In this document: positions 1 through 12,600 of the stretch, in pieces
Position numbering within the stretch: the stretch's first letter is position 1
Layout of the letters: every line of letters begins with the position of its first letter
Origin: Takakia lepidozioides
Taxonomy: Eukaryota > Streptophyta > Takakiopsida > Takakiales > Takakiaceae
Direction of reading: 5' to 3'
DNA: 64,000 nucleotides
NCBI GenBank assembly: GCA_030704615.1
Contig: CM060733.1
Coordinates: 8,248,001-8,312,000, forward strand
The notes under the pieces: generated by a model
What the model was told of the DNA's origin: nothing
Databases searched by the model: none
Seen by the model: only the letters and a program-made list of their open reading frames with translations
Made by a program: the position numbers and the translations under genes

Positions 1-169
1 GTAAGCAGAGTGATCTCATCGACGTTCGGCCGAAACACCGAAACACGACCCGAATTCAAGTTGTTTAGCTGCTTATCGCATGGAGACAACTGGGTGTTGT
101 TGAAGAAGAAGGAAGCATTGCTAGCAAAAGCCAATGCAAATGTGAATCCGTCATTCCTTAGGACTGTGG
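1..169 (-). pseudogene. Truncated inverted copy of EXPP1-like exon 1
   Basis: Read on the minus strand, this segment repeats the second half of exon 1 of the gene at 4652-6367. Position 1 corresponds to 4941 and position 169 to 4773, with about two mismatches over 169 bp. The match stops abruptly at 169, where the sequence becomes unrelated, and the other end is cut by the window edge. It lacks the start codon and signal peptide on the window side and no downstream exons are visible, so it is either a broken duplicate or the edge of a second inverted gene copy lying outside the window. The near identity implies a recent duplication. Confidence 0.85.
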
Positions 170-3100
170 CTCTTAGGAAGCACAAAGTCATAAGCCGCAT
201 CAAGTCTCAGACTGTATGCCTCCCAGTTCCAGGACTCCTGGGCAGAAGGAGAAGCCTCCATACCAGCCAAGGGAAGCTCAAAAAGTTTATGGGACACCAC
301 AGCGTATATGGGAGGGGAAAATTTCTTCTTTTAGCTGGTGTGATGCATTTTTGCAGGTGTCGGCTGTGAAATTCGACAACATACTGATGACTGTTGTAGG
401 GGTGCGAATAATGAAGAGCCCACAGCTAAGCCTTAGTTCCATGACAACCCTCCAATCAGTAGTTTTGACATTAATGATTTGCTCCACCCACAGGGTGGGG
501 ATTACTAGCTTCAAACTACTGAACTTCATAAAACCAACAGATCTCTTGAACTCGGGTTGAGAAAGAGAACCTGTTCCAGATGGGTCTCTAAATACGGTCG
601 AAACACACACGAAGGTGCAAACATGCCACAGCAAAGCAACATAGCTTGCCATCCCTTTGACAGCTGACACTGTCCCTGTCCGTACCCCATCACCCACATT
701 ACTCACTCGATAAATCCATGTAGCCTTGGAAAATTAGAGTCATGAGGAGTTATGACAAACTTTTGAAGGTCACTTCAGATTGCATAAGCTTGTCAAAGAC
801 CACATTTATGACTTGTGACTGCACAGGGATGAGCACCTGGACCAAGTTCGTTAGATAAACATATGTCAAATGTCAGTGGGAACCTCGAGGCTATGATGCA
901 TAGAGGGTCCGTTCACATTGACATTCTAAACCCAACATAGGCAACGTATCACCCTAAGTTTGAAAGCTACTCAAGGGGGGATGATTAAGCGCTCTACAGA
1001 AAAAAAGAGGGGTTAGAACTAGAAATTGAACACAAAAGAGAAAGAAATGAAATGGTACTTTATAATGTCCGGGGAAAGCTCAAAGAGCTCATGGGACAAA
1101 ATGGAGAAACCAAGAGAGAGGAAACAAAACCAGAGCCAGAAAACAGCCCAAAAGCAACTACTGCTCAAGGGATTGTCTAAGGGTCAAGGCCTCGTGCAGG
1201 TAAGCTGCCAAGCATTTCTTATCCTCATAGTGGAAGACTTCCTCATAGTGGAAGAAAGAAACAGACTTATTAACATTTGCAGGAGGCCCAAAGGACCCAA
1301 GATGCACAAATAGAGCAACACAGTAGAACCACAATAACCAGAGAGCAACTTAAGTTTTCCTTCTTTCCTGTCTTCTTTGTAGCTGCATGAGGCATTCCAC
1401 CTTGTAGCGTTTGGGATTTATAATGCCCTCAGAAGGCCCAAGAGGACACCAACAGACAGAGCTGTAGGAACTAGTAGAGAGAGGGTTGGTTTTTGATTTT
1501 CACTTGGCAAATCTGGGAGAACATGTAAGAAATTGTTATGTCAAAAACTGGTGGCTCATATTGAACTGATGTTCATGAAGTAAATGACCTGCCTGCTTGG
1601 ATTGTTATGGATCTGTTTGCAGATCTGACACAAGATTTCATCACACATATTGGGATGCTTCATCCCTGCCAGTAAAACCTGGTGTACATGATACAAAGAG
1701 CTGTGCTCTGCTGGTAGGTCTCCCATTTACGCCATTAAATCTGTCTCCCAAAAGGTTTACCCCTAACCCAGTCAGGAGGACACTCATGGCTGCAGTTTAA
1801 CTAAAATCACAGCTCTAACATATAATGAAAAGTAGAGTTTCTCCTTGGGGGGATAGCCACCTAAGATCCAACTGAAGAACTATGCTGATCATGGAGTCGA
1901 AGTCTTCCACAGCAGCCAGAGCAAACATGGAAGCATGACTTGAAACCTAACTCTTCCACCCATCTTTTGTCTTGCCTCTCTTGGTGGCAATTATAGTCTC
2001 TCTATGCTAGGCCCTTCTTTTCCTTCCGCTGCCCTGTTTTGGCTTTGCATCTACTGCCATGACTGATATAGGAAAAATTCTACTAGTATCCAAGACATGG
2101 ATACTACTGCCAATGACAAAAGAAGGGAGAATGCACCAATGGCACCTGCAGTTGCCCTTGAAACACCTGCTCACTACTAACTGCTCCCGGAAAAATCTCC
2201 AGCTTTACCCAGTCAGCTCACCGAGTACAGCAACCCAAGGTGCTCCATTCACAGGATACCAAAAGGCTGCAGCAACTCAGTGTGTTCCACCAATTGTGAA
2301 CTCAGCATCCTGCATGGGCATGGCAACAAGGTGAGATTTCATGCCCCCATGGACCCTGCTATGACCCACGACCAACCTATCTGTGGACTTTTGAACCACA
2401 ATTGCCAATAGACGATGAGAGTTAAACATATATATAAGACCACCCTGCTAAAGACCCACAATATCCCGGTATCAAGCAAAATGTGGACGGGAGAACTTTG
2501 AAATGGTATCGTCATGAATGTCTGGACATGCACTCCTCCTGAAGTCGATCAGACGTGCGAAGTGGCCTCGCAAACTCAAAGCTGTAGCTACCAGTGCTCC
2601 CCATGGTTCCATAAGGGCTATCAGATAGCACCAGCCCTGCAGGGACTCTGCTCAGTATTTCTACAAACATCTGAAGTAATTTCTACTTTGCAAGCTTTCC
2701 TACCAGGGGACCCATTTGACAAGGTCCTGGTGACAACATCCTCACACCAGCTTGAAAACAAGTAAGAGTAAACACAAAGCTATCTTGTGAAGCACAAAAC
2801 AAAGAAAAATAGGAATCATCAGAGAGAAAGATACCATAATCAGTATCTGTAATGCACCTTTACTTTCTTCACACCCTGGTAAGCATTGTAATGCAAAACC
2901 CAAAGTGGAACATAAATTAGAGACAAATAGGAAGGAGAGAAGGCAAACCTTTAGGGCCATCCCCATCAACTTGGCGGCAATGTGGGTTCCATGCATATAC
3001 ATCATCCACATCATTTGCCATGAAAACCAAGTCAGTCGTTCCAGCCTTGCTCATCATGCAACTTCACCTTTTTATTCCAGTGAGACGCTTCCTATACCTG

Positions 3101-4313
3101 TGGCGTACTGAAGAGAAAATACACTCTTCAGTCACTTGAAAGATGCATGCTGCCACTTAATATATTCCTTACACAACCCATGGATGCAAGAGGAAAGCAG
3201 TCAAGAGTATAGTGGTGTAGCTGCACGACATTCTTGGCACCGAAGAGCTCCACGGCCCAACAAACTCCCCCTTACTCTCTTCCAAGTCCCTACACGTCTA
3301 GAATTCCTCCTGGGTTGTGGACTTTATGCCTCAGAAGTACCTGTCTATTCCCGTGCCATTCAGGTTGTCGAAGAGATTGGCACCATACAGGCGACCGGGA
3401 ATGGCAGAGCTGGTGGGGAAGTGCATTCAATGTCCACTTCATGTCCAGCGCAAGTGCTGCTGGAGCATGTGGCTGTCCCATCCTTGCATCCACCCATCTG
3501 AAGCACCACACCCAACCTCATTCAGTCGAGGTCCTCTGCATCCAAGCCCTACTTCATGAACAATCAGAAGCTTAGGGAGGTTGAGAGGAACATTGATACC
3601 TACAGTGAAGTGCACTCTTAGATTTTTGAACCTCGCCACCTCAAGCTGGGTAGCTCTGCTTTTCTCTGTAATCCAACATGCATTCCAAACTAAGCTTCTC
3701 CTCATCTCCGTCATCTGTTTTAAGATACTTTCCCGTTGCCACAAATTCACTCAAAACCACCATAGATCCAACCAATGAGCTAACTTACAGAATTCAAAAT
3801 GCAAAACCAGTGATGAGTCTGATGAGAGGAAAAAACAGGCTAAAATAGGTTGAAGCAGAAGCTACCCTCCCCACATTATTGTCCTTTGATTGATTTTGTG
3901 TCATGACACATGGAGGATTCAACCCCAAAGGACCTCTTGCACGTGCGCTGCTTGTGTCTGTAGTCAGATAAGTCATATCGGATTGGTCTGTGAGAACCAC
4001 CACGGTGTAGCTGAGGACCCAACGATTGAAATACGACCTCCTAACTTGCGGCACATACATGATACATGATACATGATACATACATGATACAAATGTTTCA
4101 AATGTGCCTTCTCTCCTTGTGTATGCCAGTGGAAGTGCTGTCACCTACAATCCTCATCTTTTGATCAGGATTCTCTGGCTGTTAGGTTCTTTGCCGCTGT
4201 TTGCATCTGTTGCGAGTTCTGGAAGCGACAGCTGACTTATGATCTGACGTAGGATCATACATATTTTCAAACAAAGGGAGGGAGTTTAGAGTGATTTGAG
4301 TCCTACTTAGACT
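170..4313. other. Stretch with no recognised gene
   Basis: No protein family, RNA gene or complete transposon was recognised. Short ORFs at 1026-1313, 2059-2334 and 3136-3575 show no motif I can name. Two short similar phrases, around 270-300 and around 1070-1100 (a GKLK-x-F/L-MG peptide when translated), might be coincidence or remnants of one exon. A small 7-bp tandem repeat is listed separately. The last few hundred bases presumably contain the promoter of the EXPP1-like gene, but no clear TATA box was identified. Confidence 0.4.
4055..4091. repeat. Short tandem repeat, 7-bp unit
   Basis: The unit GATACAT is repeated about five times with one interruption. This is a simple minisatellite upstream of the EXPP1-like gene with no visible function. 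Confidence 0.8.
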
Positions 4314-4651
4314 TCATCTGTTGGGAAGGGGCTGTAGGTTGTTGCTAAAGGTATTGGAAGGAGACAAGTCTTTATCAGAGGTGGCATTGTTTGCCTTGTT
4401 GCTCCGTTTCTTCTGGGAGAGGAGGGGGAACCATTGGGGCGTGAAAGAAGTTCTCGGGTTTGCGATACGGTCGCCAGTTCTCGATTCTTGTCGAAGCGGG
4501 CATTCGTCGTTTATGGTCATTCTAAGGGAGACATTTGAAAGTGGAGTTTGCTTCCACGAAATAGAAACGGAGACAAAGACAGCGATCGAGGCAGGTGATA
4601 AAGCGGAGAAGGGGACACTCAGAGGAAGGGAGGGAGAGGTAGAGGGAAGAA

Positions 4652-6367
4652 ATGGCAGCGATGTGGTTTGGCTCGCGGTTTTGGGCAAGCAGAGTTGTGC
4701 TGGTGGTGATGGTGATGAGTGTCGGAGCAAGGGCAGATACCAATACGGCATCCAACAGACCCTGTGACGACACCACAGTCCTAAAGAATGACGGATTCAC
4801 ATTTGCATTGGCTTTTGCTAGCAATGCTTCCTTCTTCTTCAACAACACCCAGTTGTCTCCATGCGATAAGCGGCTAAATAACTTGAATTCTGGTCGTGTT
4901 TCGGTGTTTCGGCCGAACGTCGATGAGATCACTCTGCTTACTGTCAACTACACTGAATTTAATCCTGTAAGTTTTCGGTCTTTGGTGGTGGGACGCCGCT
5001 TGACTGGCAAGAAAAGATGGTGTCAAATGAAGACTGTAGTGCTTCTGCCTACCGCATGGCTTCTACTGTATCAGTGCCATCTTCATATTTTTATGAAGCT
5101 TTGGCCTTGGCAGCAGGCCATCTCTTTATCCTTGCTTTCTCTGCTGCAATTAAAGTGAGCATAGCCTTACACGAATGTAGCTGTGATATGACTTTAGTTT
5201 GAGTAATCCTGAAGTCTGCCAATCCCATTCGGCCTTCTCAATTGAAGGATGGCGAGTGACGGAACCAGAGGGCTGCAAAGAATCAAGGTCTTTGGAAGAC
5301 TGGCACTTGGCTGCATTCGTCATTGCTGACTCCAGATGCTTGCTGGCCTGCAACCTGCTCTGCCATGTTTGAAGTCCAAGTTGAGGCGCTAACTTTTACT
5401 GATGTGGATGTACATTATTGAGGTTTCCCTCATGGTATGGTACTTTATTTGCATATGTCCGTCTTGTCTTGCTATTTGTTGATGAGCAGGGTGGCTTTAT
5501 GCTCTGATTTCTCCAGGAATACATTCCAAATGGAGCATTTATTACAGCCTTTGCAGGGAGCACGTTTGCAGCTGCATCACGGCCTCAGTTCTTAGCTAAT
5601 ACCAGCTATCGGATCACCAGTCTCTCACTGGTACACTCTGTCTCTTGTCACTGGGAATGTTGGATGGAGTGTAAGCTTATAATCAACCATAAAATTCTCT
5701 TACTTTCAGGCACATGGCACACACACCAGACGTATTGCCAACCCTGACTCTCTTTGTTTCGACTGTGACTGGGTTAGATCTTATTTGATACAGGCTCCCA
5801 ACATGATGCGCCTATGGTGAGAAAACATGTATGTTCTTCAGTCAGCCAAAATAGAAGTTACATCCCAATGGAAGCTGCACAAGTGACTAATTTCTTTGAT
5901 GGGAAGGGTGGCTGAACACTGAAATAACAATAGATGACATTGCAGGAAATATGCTGTCAGCTTGTTTTTGATAAAACCTGGGAGTTTAGCAACCATAATT
6001 TCACACAAAATTCTAATGACGTCCACGCATTTAGGTACTAAATTTTGACCAAGGCAGACTCCAGAATCTACTCTGGAAGAATGATGGCTGCCAGTCATGC
6101 AAAGGGAACTCCTCTTTTGTTTGCGTGGATGGGGAGTGTGCTATCCAAAGTGGAACCTGCAAAGATACTGGAGGCAAAGTGGACTGCAGTCTTAGCATTC
6201 AACTCACATGGTCTGGCACTGACCGTCGTTACCAAGTGCTCAATTCATGGTACCAAATTAGTAATCTTGGGCAGTATTCACTCTTTGGGCTCTACAGCAA
6301 CCTCAAGAATTCTCTTACCAATCAGTACAACTCAATCATACACAGTTCACTCCTTCAGGCAAGGTGA
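4652..6367 (+). CDS. EXPP1-like secreted protein (three exons)
   Basis: Exons are 4652-4966, 5517-5630 and 6035-6367, all joined in phase 0 at GT/AG borders, giving about 253 residues. The N-terminus has a hydrophobic signal-peptide-like stretch (residues about 12-28) ending near GARAD. The mature part has paired cysteines, NDGFTFALAFAS and VFRPNVDEITLL in exon 1, an AFAGSTFAAASRPQF segment in exon 2, and a cysteine-rich WKNDGCQSCKG region followed by VDCSLSIQLTWSGTD and a QYSLFGLYSNLKNSLTNQ tail in exon 3. This order and length match plant proteins annotated 'expp1 protein', whose molecular role is not well established; secretion is inferred from the signal peptide. A GTGAGG just after the last codons could be a donor for a further exon, so the exact C-terminus is less sure. 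A truncated inverted copy lies at 1-169. Confidence 0.85.
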
Positions 6368-6520
6368 GGAGAGAGCCACGAGGGAAAGGGTTTGCGGAAT
6401 TGGTGTTACCTCAACACCATGGATCATGTGAGGAGATGGGTAGGGTTAATTCCCAGAAGTGCTACTTAACTGACAAGTCTGCAGAAGCCTGGCTTCTTCA
6501 ACGGGGAGACAATAAGCTGT

Positions 6521-6571
6521 CAGAGAGAGAGAAAGAGAGAGAGAGGGAGGGAGGGAGGGAGGGAGGGAGGA
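6521..6571. repeat. GA/GGGA microsatellite
   Basis: A (GA)n run passes into a (GGGA)n run. It lies about 150 bp beyond the EXPP1-like stop codon, probably in the 3' untranslated region or just downstream. Confidence 0.9.
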
Positions 6572-6910
6572 TTTACCGAGAGACCGATGTTGCTTGCACT
6601 AGTGGTGCAAATGTATGGCAGGAGAGAGGGCCTTATTTGTTGTTGAATGGTGTGGTGTGTCAAAGGTTTTTGGCAGTGCATATTGGATTTAGGCAGCTTT
6701 TGGATGATTTCCTTAACTGAAAGCAAAGCGCTATTATTGCAACACAGAGTATAATGGAGGGTGGTACTTGCTATAGATGGCTTCAGGTGTATTGGAAATC
6801 TCTGCATAGCTTTATAAAAAGACCCAAGTGGGGTGACTATACAAATGGGTAAACTATCCCGAAGGGGAGAAACAAAATTTCATAGAGCTAGATGTATTGA
6901 CAAAATGAAA

Positions 6911-7430
6911 TTAAACCATTCTAGTATCACCTACTGCCTGAAGAAGGTCAGACAACAGGAAAGAGGGTGGGTCAGAAAGTGCCAGGAGGCGAGATGAATC
7001 TGCCCCCGCAACCTCTGATTGATGCAAAATGGATAGAGCTTGAGCCTTTTGTAAAGCAACGGAGACTCGCTGTCTTAAGAAAGCTATAAGAACAGAGATG
7101 TTTGGGCTTCCAAGGCTTTTGTTTTCCGCTATGCGATGAACTGATGATGCAAGGTGTATTAGGTGTATTACTTCTTTCATGACACAGATTGGCTTGTCCC
7201 ATGGAATGTTAAATTCATGAATTGATTGGATTGACTTGAAATCATCCTCAGCTTCCTCCAGCTTATCGCTGGGAGTCTGTTTAGGGTTCCAAACTTTATG
7301 ATGGCAACTAAATAGATGTCCAGGATTTAATAACCATTCAATAACACCTTCCATGCACTTGTATCTGGATTCCCAAAGGTTGTCCTCCTTTCTAGGGGAT
7401 TCACTGCATGTTAGTAAAGGCGAATGTTTC
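6911..7430 (-). CDS. Unrecognised ORF, possible exon
   Basis: On the minus strand the frame ending at 6911 is open from about 7430, roughly 170 codons, with a first ATG at 7354 giving 147 residues. The translation has ordinary protein composition, including a helical stretch (IHLIHLASSVHRIAENKS) and a leucine-rich C-terminal part (SFLLSDLLQAVGD). It contains none of the poly-Ser or poly-Arg tracts usual in chance ORFs. I do not recognise the family. A partner exon is not obvious: the sequence immediately upstream is a Ty3/gypsy remnant, so this may be the surviving 3' part of a gene broken by that insertion. Confidence 0.35.
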
Positions 7431-7590
7431 TAGGGGAGGGTGTCCTGCCGTGCAGAATGTCCGGTGACCGTGTGTAAAGTTAGGTTTTTGCCTTTGTCTT
7501 TTAGGGACAGTTCTCAGGCAGAACTTTGAATGTCTTCCTTTACGTCTGGGAAGAGCATGACCAGCAGCAGGATTTTTTGGCACTCTACCT

Positions 7591-8880
7591 ATGCACTACA
7601 TACATCCACAGCTTGAGCCCATTGGGCAGCTAGTGGTAAAACCAGTGGGATGTCACATGGTGAATCCACTAGTGGAGACTGCAAGCACTCCAGAACCTGA
7701 CAACACTGAAGAACCAGCCATGGACACTCCTCAACACCCAGCTTGTTTCTACCAAGAAAGAGAAGAAGATATCAGCATCAGTGAAGAACCAGCCACGACC
7801 ACCACTAGAGGCCAAGAAATTGCTAGTTGGACAGTAACGGAGGAAACTTAGCTAATTCAAGTGAATCTGGGTACTAAGGAGAACCCAAAGATGATACGAA
7901 CAAGTGTAGGGCTAGAAGAATCGTTCCTTCAAGAAGCCACTACACTATTTTCTGAATACAAAGACTTCAAGGGCATACCTCCGAGTATTTGCCAGCACCA
8001 AATCGATCTCGAAGTGGACACTAAACCTCTTGTCGAACAGTATCTCAATGATTCCATGCAAGTATTTTTTGACGATTTCAATGTCCACGGACAGAAATCC
8101 AAACACCTGGCACAACTAAAATTATGCCTGCAAGCATACAGAGCCAATGGGGTAAGTTTAAACCAGTGTTGGGCGGTTATTTGATTTCTTTCATAACCGG
8201 CGGTTTGGTTGCTTCACATTTTAAGAAAACTACTAACATGCGGTTGCGATTATTAAATTTTCTATGGCTAGATATAACCTGCCGGTTACGGTTACTTGCA
8301 AAAACCTCAAATAACCTGCGGTTTTCATCAAATAACCACGGGTATTAGGCGGTTTCTTTAAGAGGCTTTTTGCTCGGTTATTTGAATGCGTGACCTCCGC
8401 CGGTTCCTAACTGGACCGGTTACTTCATTTTTTCACCTCCGCCGGTCATATATACATATAATCGGATGAAATGTACATTGTCCACAAATAAGCAGCACCA
8501 ATATACAAACTGCTGAAGCAAGACACCAAATATGAGTAGACTCTGGCTTGCCAAGAATTGGTTGAGTTCCTGAAAGAGGCATTCATCTCTGCACCAATCC
8601 TGATCAGTCTAAGGTGGGAATTTACCGTTTAGCCATTTGGCTCAAAACATAACAATGACAATAGATTCCCCAATTTATTACGCAAGCAAATTACTAACAT
8701 CTGCTGAAAAGAACTACAGCACCACGGAAAAGGAAGCCTTGGTCATGATTTACGCTGTTCAAAAGTTTCGACATTACTTGCTTGGCAATAGATTTAGATT
8801 TATTGTGGATCATCAAGCTTTGGTTCATCTGGCGAATCGACCAAGCCATCTACTACTACAATGTCCTCGCTTGAGATAAC
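7591..8880 (+). pseudogene. Ty3/gypsy retrotransposon remnant
   Basis: Three pieces of a plant Ty3/gypsy polyprotein are visible. At 7591-8030 lies the region before the reverse transcriptase, interrupted by a stop near 7850 (LEESFLQEATTLFSEYKDFKG, then ICQHQIDLEVDTKP). At 8040-8160 lies the end of the reverse transcriptase with a degenerate YVDD-region (VFFDDFNVHGQKS), joined directly to the previous piece, so most of the polymerase has been deleted. At 8637-8880 lies the RNase H part (PIYYASKLLTSAEKNYSTTEKEA and RFIVDHQAL). The reverse transcriptase and RNase H pieces are separated by inserted DNA at about 8162-8465. No LTRs were found. It cannot be active. Confidence 0.85.
8162..8465. mobile_element. 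Insertion with repeated GCGGTT motifs, hAT-like start
   Basis: A segment of about 300 bp interrupts the reading frame of the gypsy remnant exactly within the reverse transcriptase to RNase H linker. It starts CAGTGTTGGGCGGTTATTTG, resembling the CAGTG starts of hAT termini, and is dense in AACCGGCGGTT-type motifs in both orientations. I could not find a convincing matching inverted end or target duplication, so the class assignment is tentative and the element may be truncated. Confidence 0.4.
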
Positions 8881-8899
8881 TATCTGAAAAAAACTTCAA

Positions 8900-11800
8900 A
8901 AGCGATTTTTGCAAGCAAAATTATTTGTTTATTTATTTATTTTTATATTGGGGAAATTGAAAACCGTGATGTCGTAGGTCCTGTCATGAACAGCAGATGT
9001 GGAAGTGATGATTATGAATCCATAAAATATAATTGAATCGTTCCTTCTCTGTCATTTATGACGTACCATTTAAATATAAAACATTTCTCTTTTCTGGTGG
9101 CGGGTTTTATTTTTTTCTTTCAATATTTCTAAATAAATTTTCTCGCCTTAAAAAAAAAGAATATAAAATACATTTATAATAGTCTAATGTGTAATTTGAT
9201 CCCATTGATGCAACGATATCTTATATTCGCCTATAATTCATATTTCCATTTGTAAATATATTATCCTTATCACCGTGGATTGTGCTAATGCGGATGCTGT
9301 TTACATGGCAGTTGGACATAGCTCACACAAATCTGATTGTAGAGAATCAAACGTTCATTTATGGGCTAGCAACAACATCACCAGAACACATGAGGTTGAT
9401 TCCAATACTACTCTTGACCTTCAGCTTGAAACAGAGGTGACACATGTAGAGGGGGTGACTTCGAGTCACATTGCTCAGAATAACAGTACGTTGACATGGG
9501 GAGACACATAGGGAAAGGAACCTTCATGAATCTCCCATGTCGCTCTTATAAAGATGTTTTATAGCTAAAGTCACAGATATCTATACGTTTGGCAGAATTA
9601 ACACATTCAACGTATGAGTTGAATGAAGTAAGAGTTTCAAAGTTATTGGACTAGGTTCCGTATGTGTAAAGTTCCATTTCAACATCTCAGTAGTACATGG
9701 CACTAAACAACATTGATGTGGTTGAATCCAGACTAATATAAACATGACAATGCTTCGCACACCAATATCCGACATCCACATAAAATACCAATGACAATAT
9801 GACAGAGTGGCAGTATGACATGGCAATACCTATGTCGTGACAATTCTTGCAGCTTTCTTTACATACAGTTTGTCATCCTCAATATTCCAATTGTATCGTA
9901 GCTAAAAATCCGAGATAAACGTATCATCAAAAGATCAAAAAACCATTCCAATTCCCTTATAAGTGGTTCCAAAAATGCAGAAACAAGATTGGTATCTGCA
10001 TGCTTGAATAGTTTATCGGAACTTGCAAAAACAAACAACACGGGGAGGGGACCCAACGGTGACACTTTGCCACAATTAAGGATCACCATCTCCAAAGTCC
10101 AAAAGTCTCGTTGTTTGGTACGTGCGCTTTGGAACCCATCCCAATGGGCCATGAATGCAAAGTTTATTAGATCTCCCTACATATCAAGATCGAAATGCAT
10201 TTTAGCCAAAGAATATGACAAAGAAAATACGCAAGACCATATTATACAACTAGATATTGATCGAAAGTGTCACAAGACAAAACATAATGCAATCTCCAAA
10301 CAATCTCTCCACAGGGTGTTTATTTAGCAAGATCGTATGTGTACTTATAAACAACACAATTGAAGAATGAAGAGGGAAGGATAATGACAAGAACATATAG
10401 CAAAAGAAAGAGAGTTATGATCAATTTTTTTTTATTAGTAAGCTCAATAACATTTATAAGTCATGAGCCAATTCGAAACACTGACTTTGTGATACGTTTT
10501 GGTTTCCTCAATGAGAATAGCACACTCAGGGCAAGTGAATGAATATAGTCCTCTATCATCATCCCAATTATCTCTCAATTCTTTACATTTCAAAGAAGCA
10601 GGAAAAGCACGGAAGGAGCATCTGCATGAATGATTTGGGCAAATGATTGGTGCATCCCAATCTGACTCTGGATCCCAGAAAGCCTGATATTATCTAAACT
10701 TCGCTACATCCCAAAACTCCTCGATATAGTTAGACATATATTCCTTCGAATGCCCTTTCCAAGCCTCCATGTTTCTCCATAGAGTCGGAAAGTGATGACA
10801 TAAGGTTCGGCTGGAGCACATAGTAAACAATAGACTTTGGATTAGAAAATACTTGAAGGACAGTACATCATTTCTCAACTTGTTGCACTTAGGGCATTTT
10901 TTACCACATCTGGTATAGTCCCTCATGTGCTCAACCTGAGCCTTGGGAATACATACACATTCAGCTTTCTATTAGGGACTCTTCAACATGAGGCTCCATT
11001 AGATATGGAGAATGGCTTGCTTGCTCCGTTCCTGTTCAAAGCCTCTACTTTTGTTTATAAAGATGTGTTTGGGATTTCTTCACAAAATCTCAAAAAGTGG
11101 TTTGTCTGTTAAGGAGGCTGCCCAGGGGCTAAGCCTTGCCTTCCCAGGTGAAAAGTATAGCAAGAAGCTGATGAGAGAAACCATTGAGGATCTAAATCGA
11201 CAATCTGTGACCCCAATATCAATGGATGTAGTGCATGACCACGAAGAAGTATCAATTTTGTCTTAAATATATCCATTATGTTTGATGAAATTCATAATCA
11301 TCATTTTTTTTTAATTTTTGTTTCATGTACTTGGAAACTTGGTTGCAGTCGACCGAACCTGGAGTTCCCAAGTCATGTGGTGGAGGGGAAGAGTTTCTTG
11401 AGGAAGCAGTCTCAACAGGTACATCATTTTATGTATCTTGGTTCTCTAATAATTTCTAGAATTCATTCATCTCTTGTTGTGTGCTTCAAAGCTTCTTTTG
11501 GTGTGACTTGATGGTATGTGACCCAAAAAGTTGAAGTCTTGTAGGAATTGAAGGGGATCCAAGCTCTATAGACAAGGCTCAAAACCCTATTGTTGAAGAG
11601 GTATAACTCTATCAGCCTTCAACAATCTTATTTTGTGAATTTTTCTGTTTATAATGTGATTGAAGACATAATTGGTTCACAGTTTTGTTTTATGTTTAGT
11701 TGGAGTAGGAAAACGAAAAAGAAAGAGTGTTGGACCCAATGAAGAAACAAAAGTCAATCAAGGCTTGCATCTCTTGTTGTGGATGATGAAGAAGTACAGT

Positions 11801-12600
11801 TGACAGGGACGTATTTATGAGGTTTAGGCATCTAGCAAATTCTCCCTCACTTCAAAGAAAGTCATCGTGCAAGCATGTAACGAGCGTGGAGAATATGCAT
11901 GAGGTGTTTCCAATGATCGCAACTTTTGCTTCTCAACTACCTTCCTATCGGAGAGCAAAGTTGAAGGGGAAGCGTGCTCAGGAGCGCCGCTTGGAGGAAT
12001 TGAACTTGGTTGTGACATGGGCTCTAGCCAATAGAGTTCGAATTATCGGAGTTGATCAATGTAGGAGCTGATGATGGAGAGATCAAACTCAACGCCTCCA
12101 ACATAGAAGATCTCAAGTGTTAATACTGATATTGAGATTTGCAATCCCGACTTCTACTCACACAAACAGATTTCGAGGAAGGGGTTGCACAACAAAAACT
12201 GTGATGACCACTAAGATTGGAAGATAAGTTTCACAAAATGAGACTTAGCCTTGCTTTAGCTTAAAGTTGAATAACTACTTGTAACTACAAATGCTTTTGC
12301 ACGTGGGATCAGAGTAGGAAGATCAAAGGGATAGATTTTAAAAAACAGACTTCTTGCTTTAGCTTGAAAGTGTACTAGATGAATAACATTTGTATACACA
12401 TATTAGTGTGGGGTCATAGAAAGTATGGGTCGGTAAAAATAAGCACTTAATCAATGACACTCAAGAAATGGTTAACTCTGTGTGACTTGAATAGTGACAT
12501 AGACTCATAGGCCTTCGTAAGTGTGGCCCACACTATTATGTGTATTTAGTGTACTTGTACATTCAGATTTTGTAATTCTTGCACTAAGAATTTGGAAATG
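8900..12600. other. AT-rich stretch with no recognised gene
   Basis: Mostly low-complexity AT-rich DNA without a gene I can name. Weak coding-like remnants occur at 11012-11266 and 11770-12071 (+) but carry stops and no recognisable motif. A degenerate cysteine-containing frame on the minus strand is listed separately. Confidence 0.4.
10532..10926 (-). pseudogene. Degenerate ORF with cysteine pairs, unknown
   Basis: One minus-strand frame runs through this interval with a single stop near 10690. It holds CGKKCPKC near its start and, beyond the stop, CPNHSC and CPEC pairs spaced like a zinc-binding module. The family was not recognised; a decayed transposon-encoded protein is a guess based on the surroundings. 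The one internal stop with otherwise sensible residues on both sides argues for a decayed gene rather than chance. Confidence 0.35.

Noticed and set aside
3439-3750. Coding-like minus-strand segment with an acceptor near 3730
   Set aside because: A short sensible peptide (DDGDEEKLSLECMLDYREKQ) follows the acceptor but ends at a stop after about 25 codons, with no joinable exon. Too weak to call a gene.
4321-4767. 148-codon plus-strand ORF overlapping the EXPP1-like start
   Set aside because: It is a chance frame through the GC-rich leader. The real start at 4652 lies in a different frame with a signal peptide and correct splice structure.
4522-4947. 141-codon minus-strand ORF
   Set aside because: Antisense shadow of EXPP1-like exon 1. 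Its similarity to the ORF at 10-369 simply reflects the inverted duplication.
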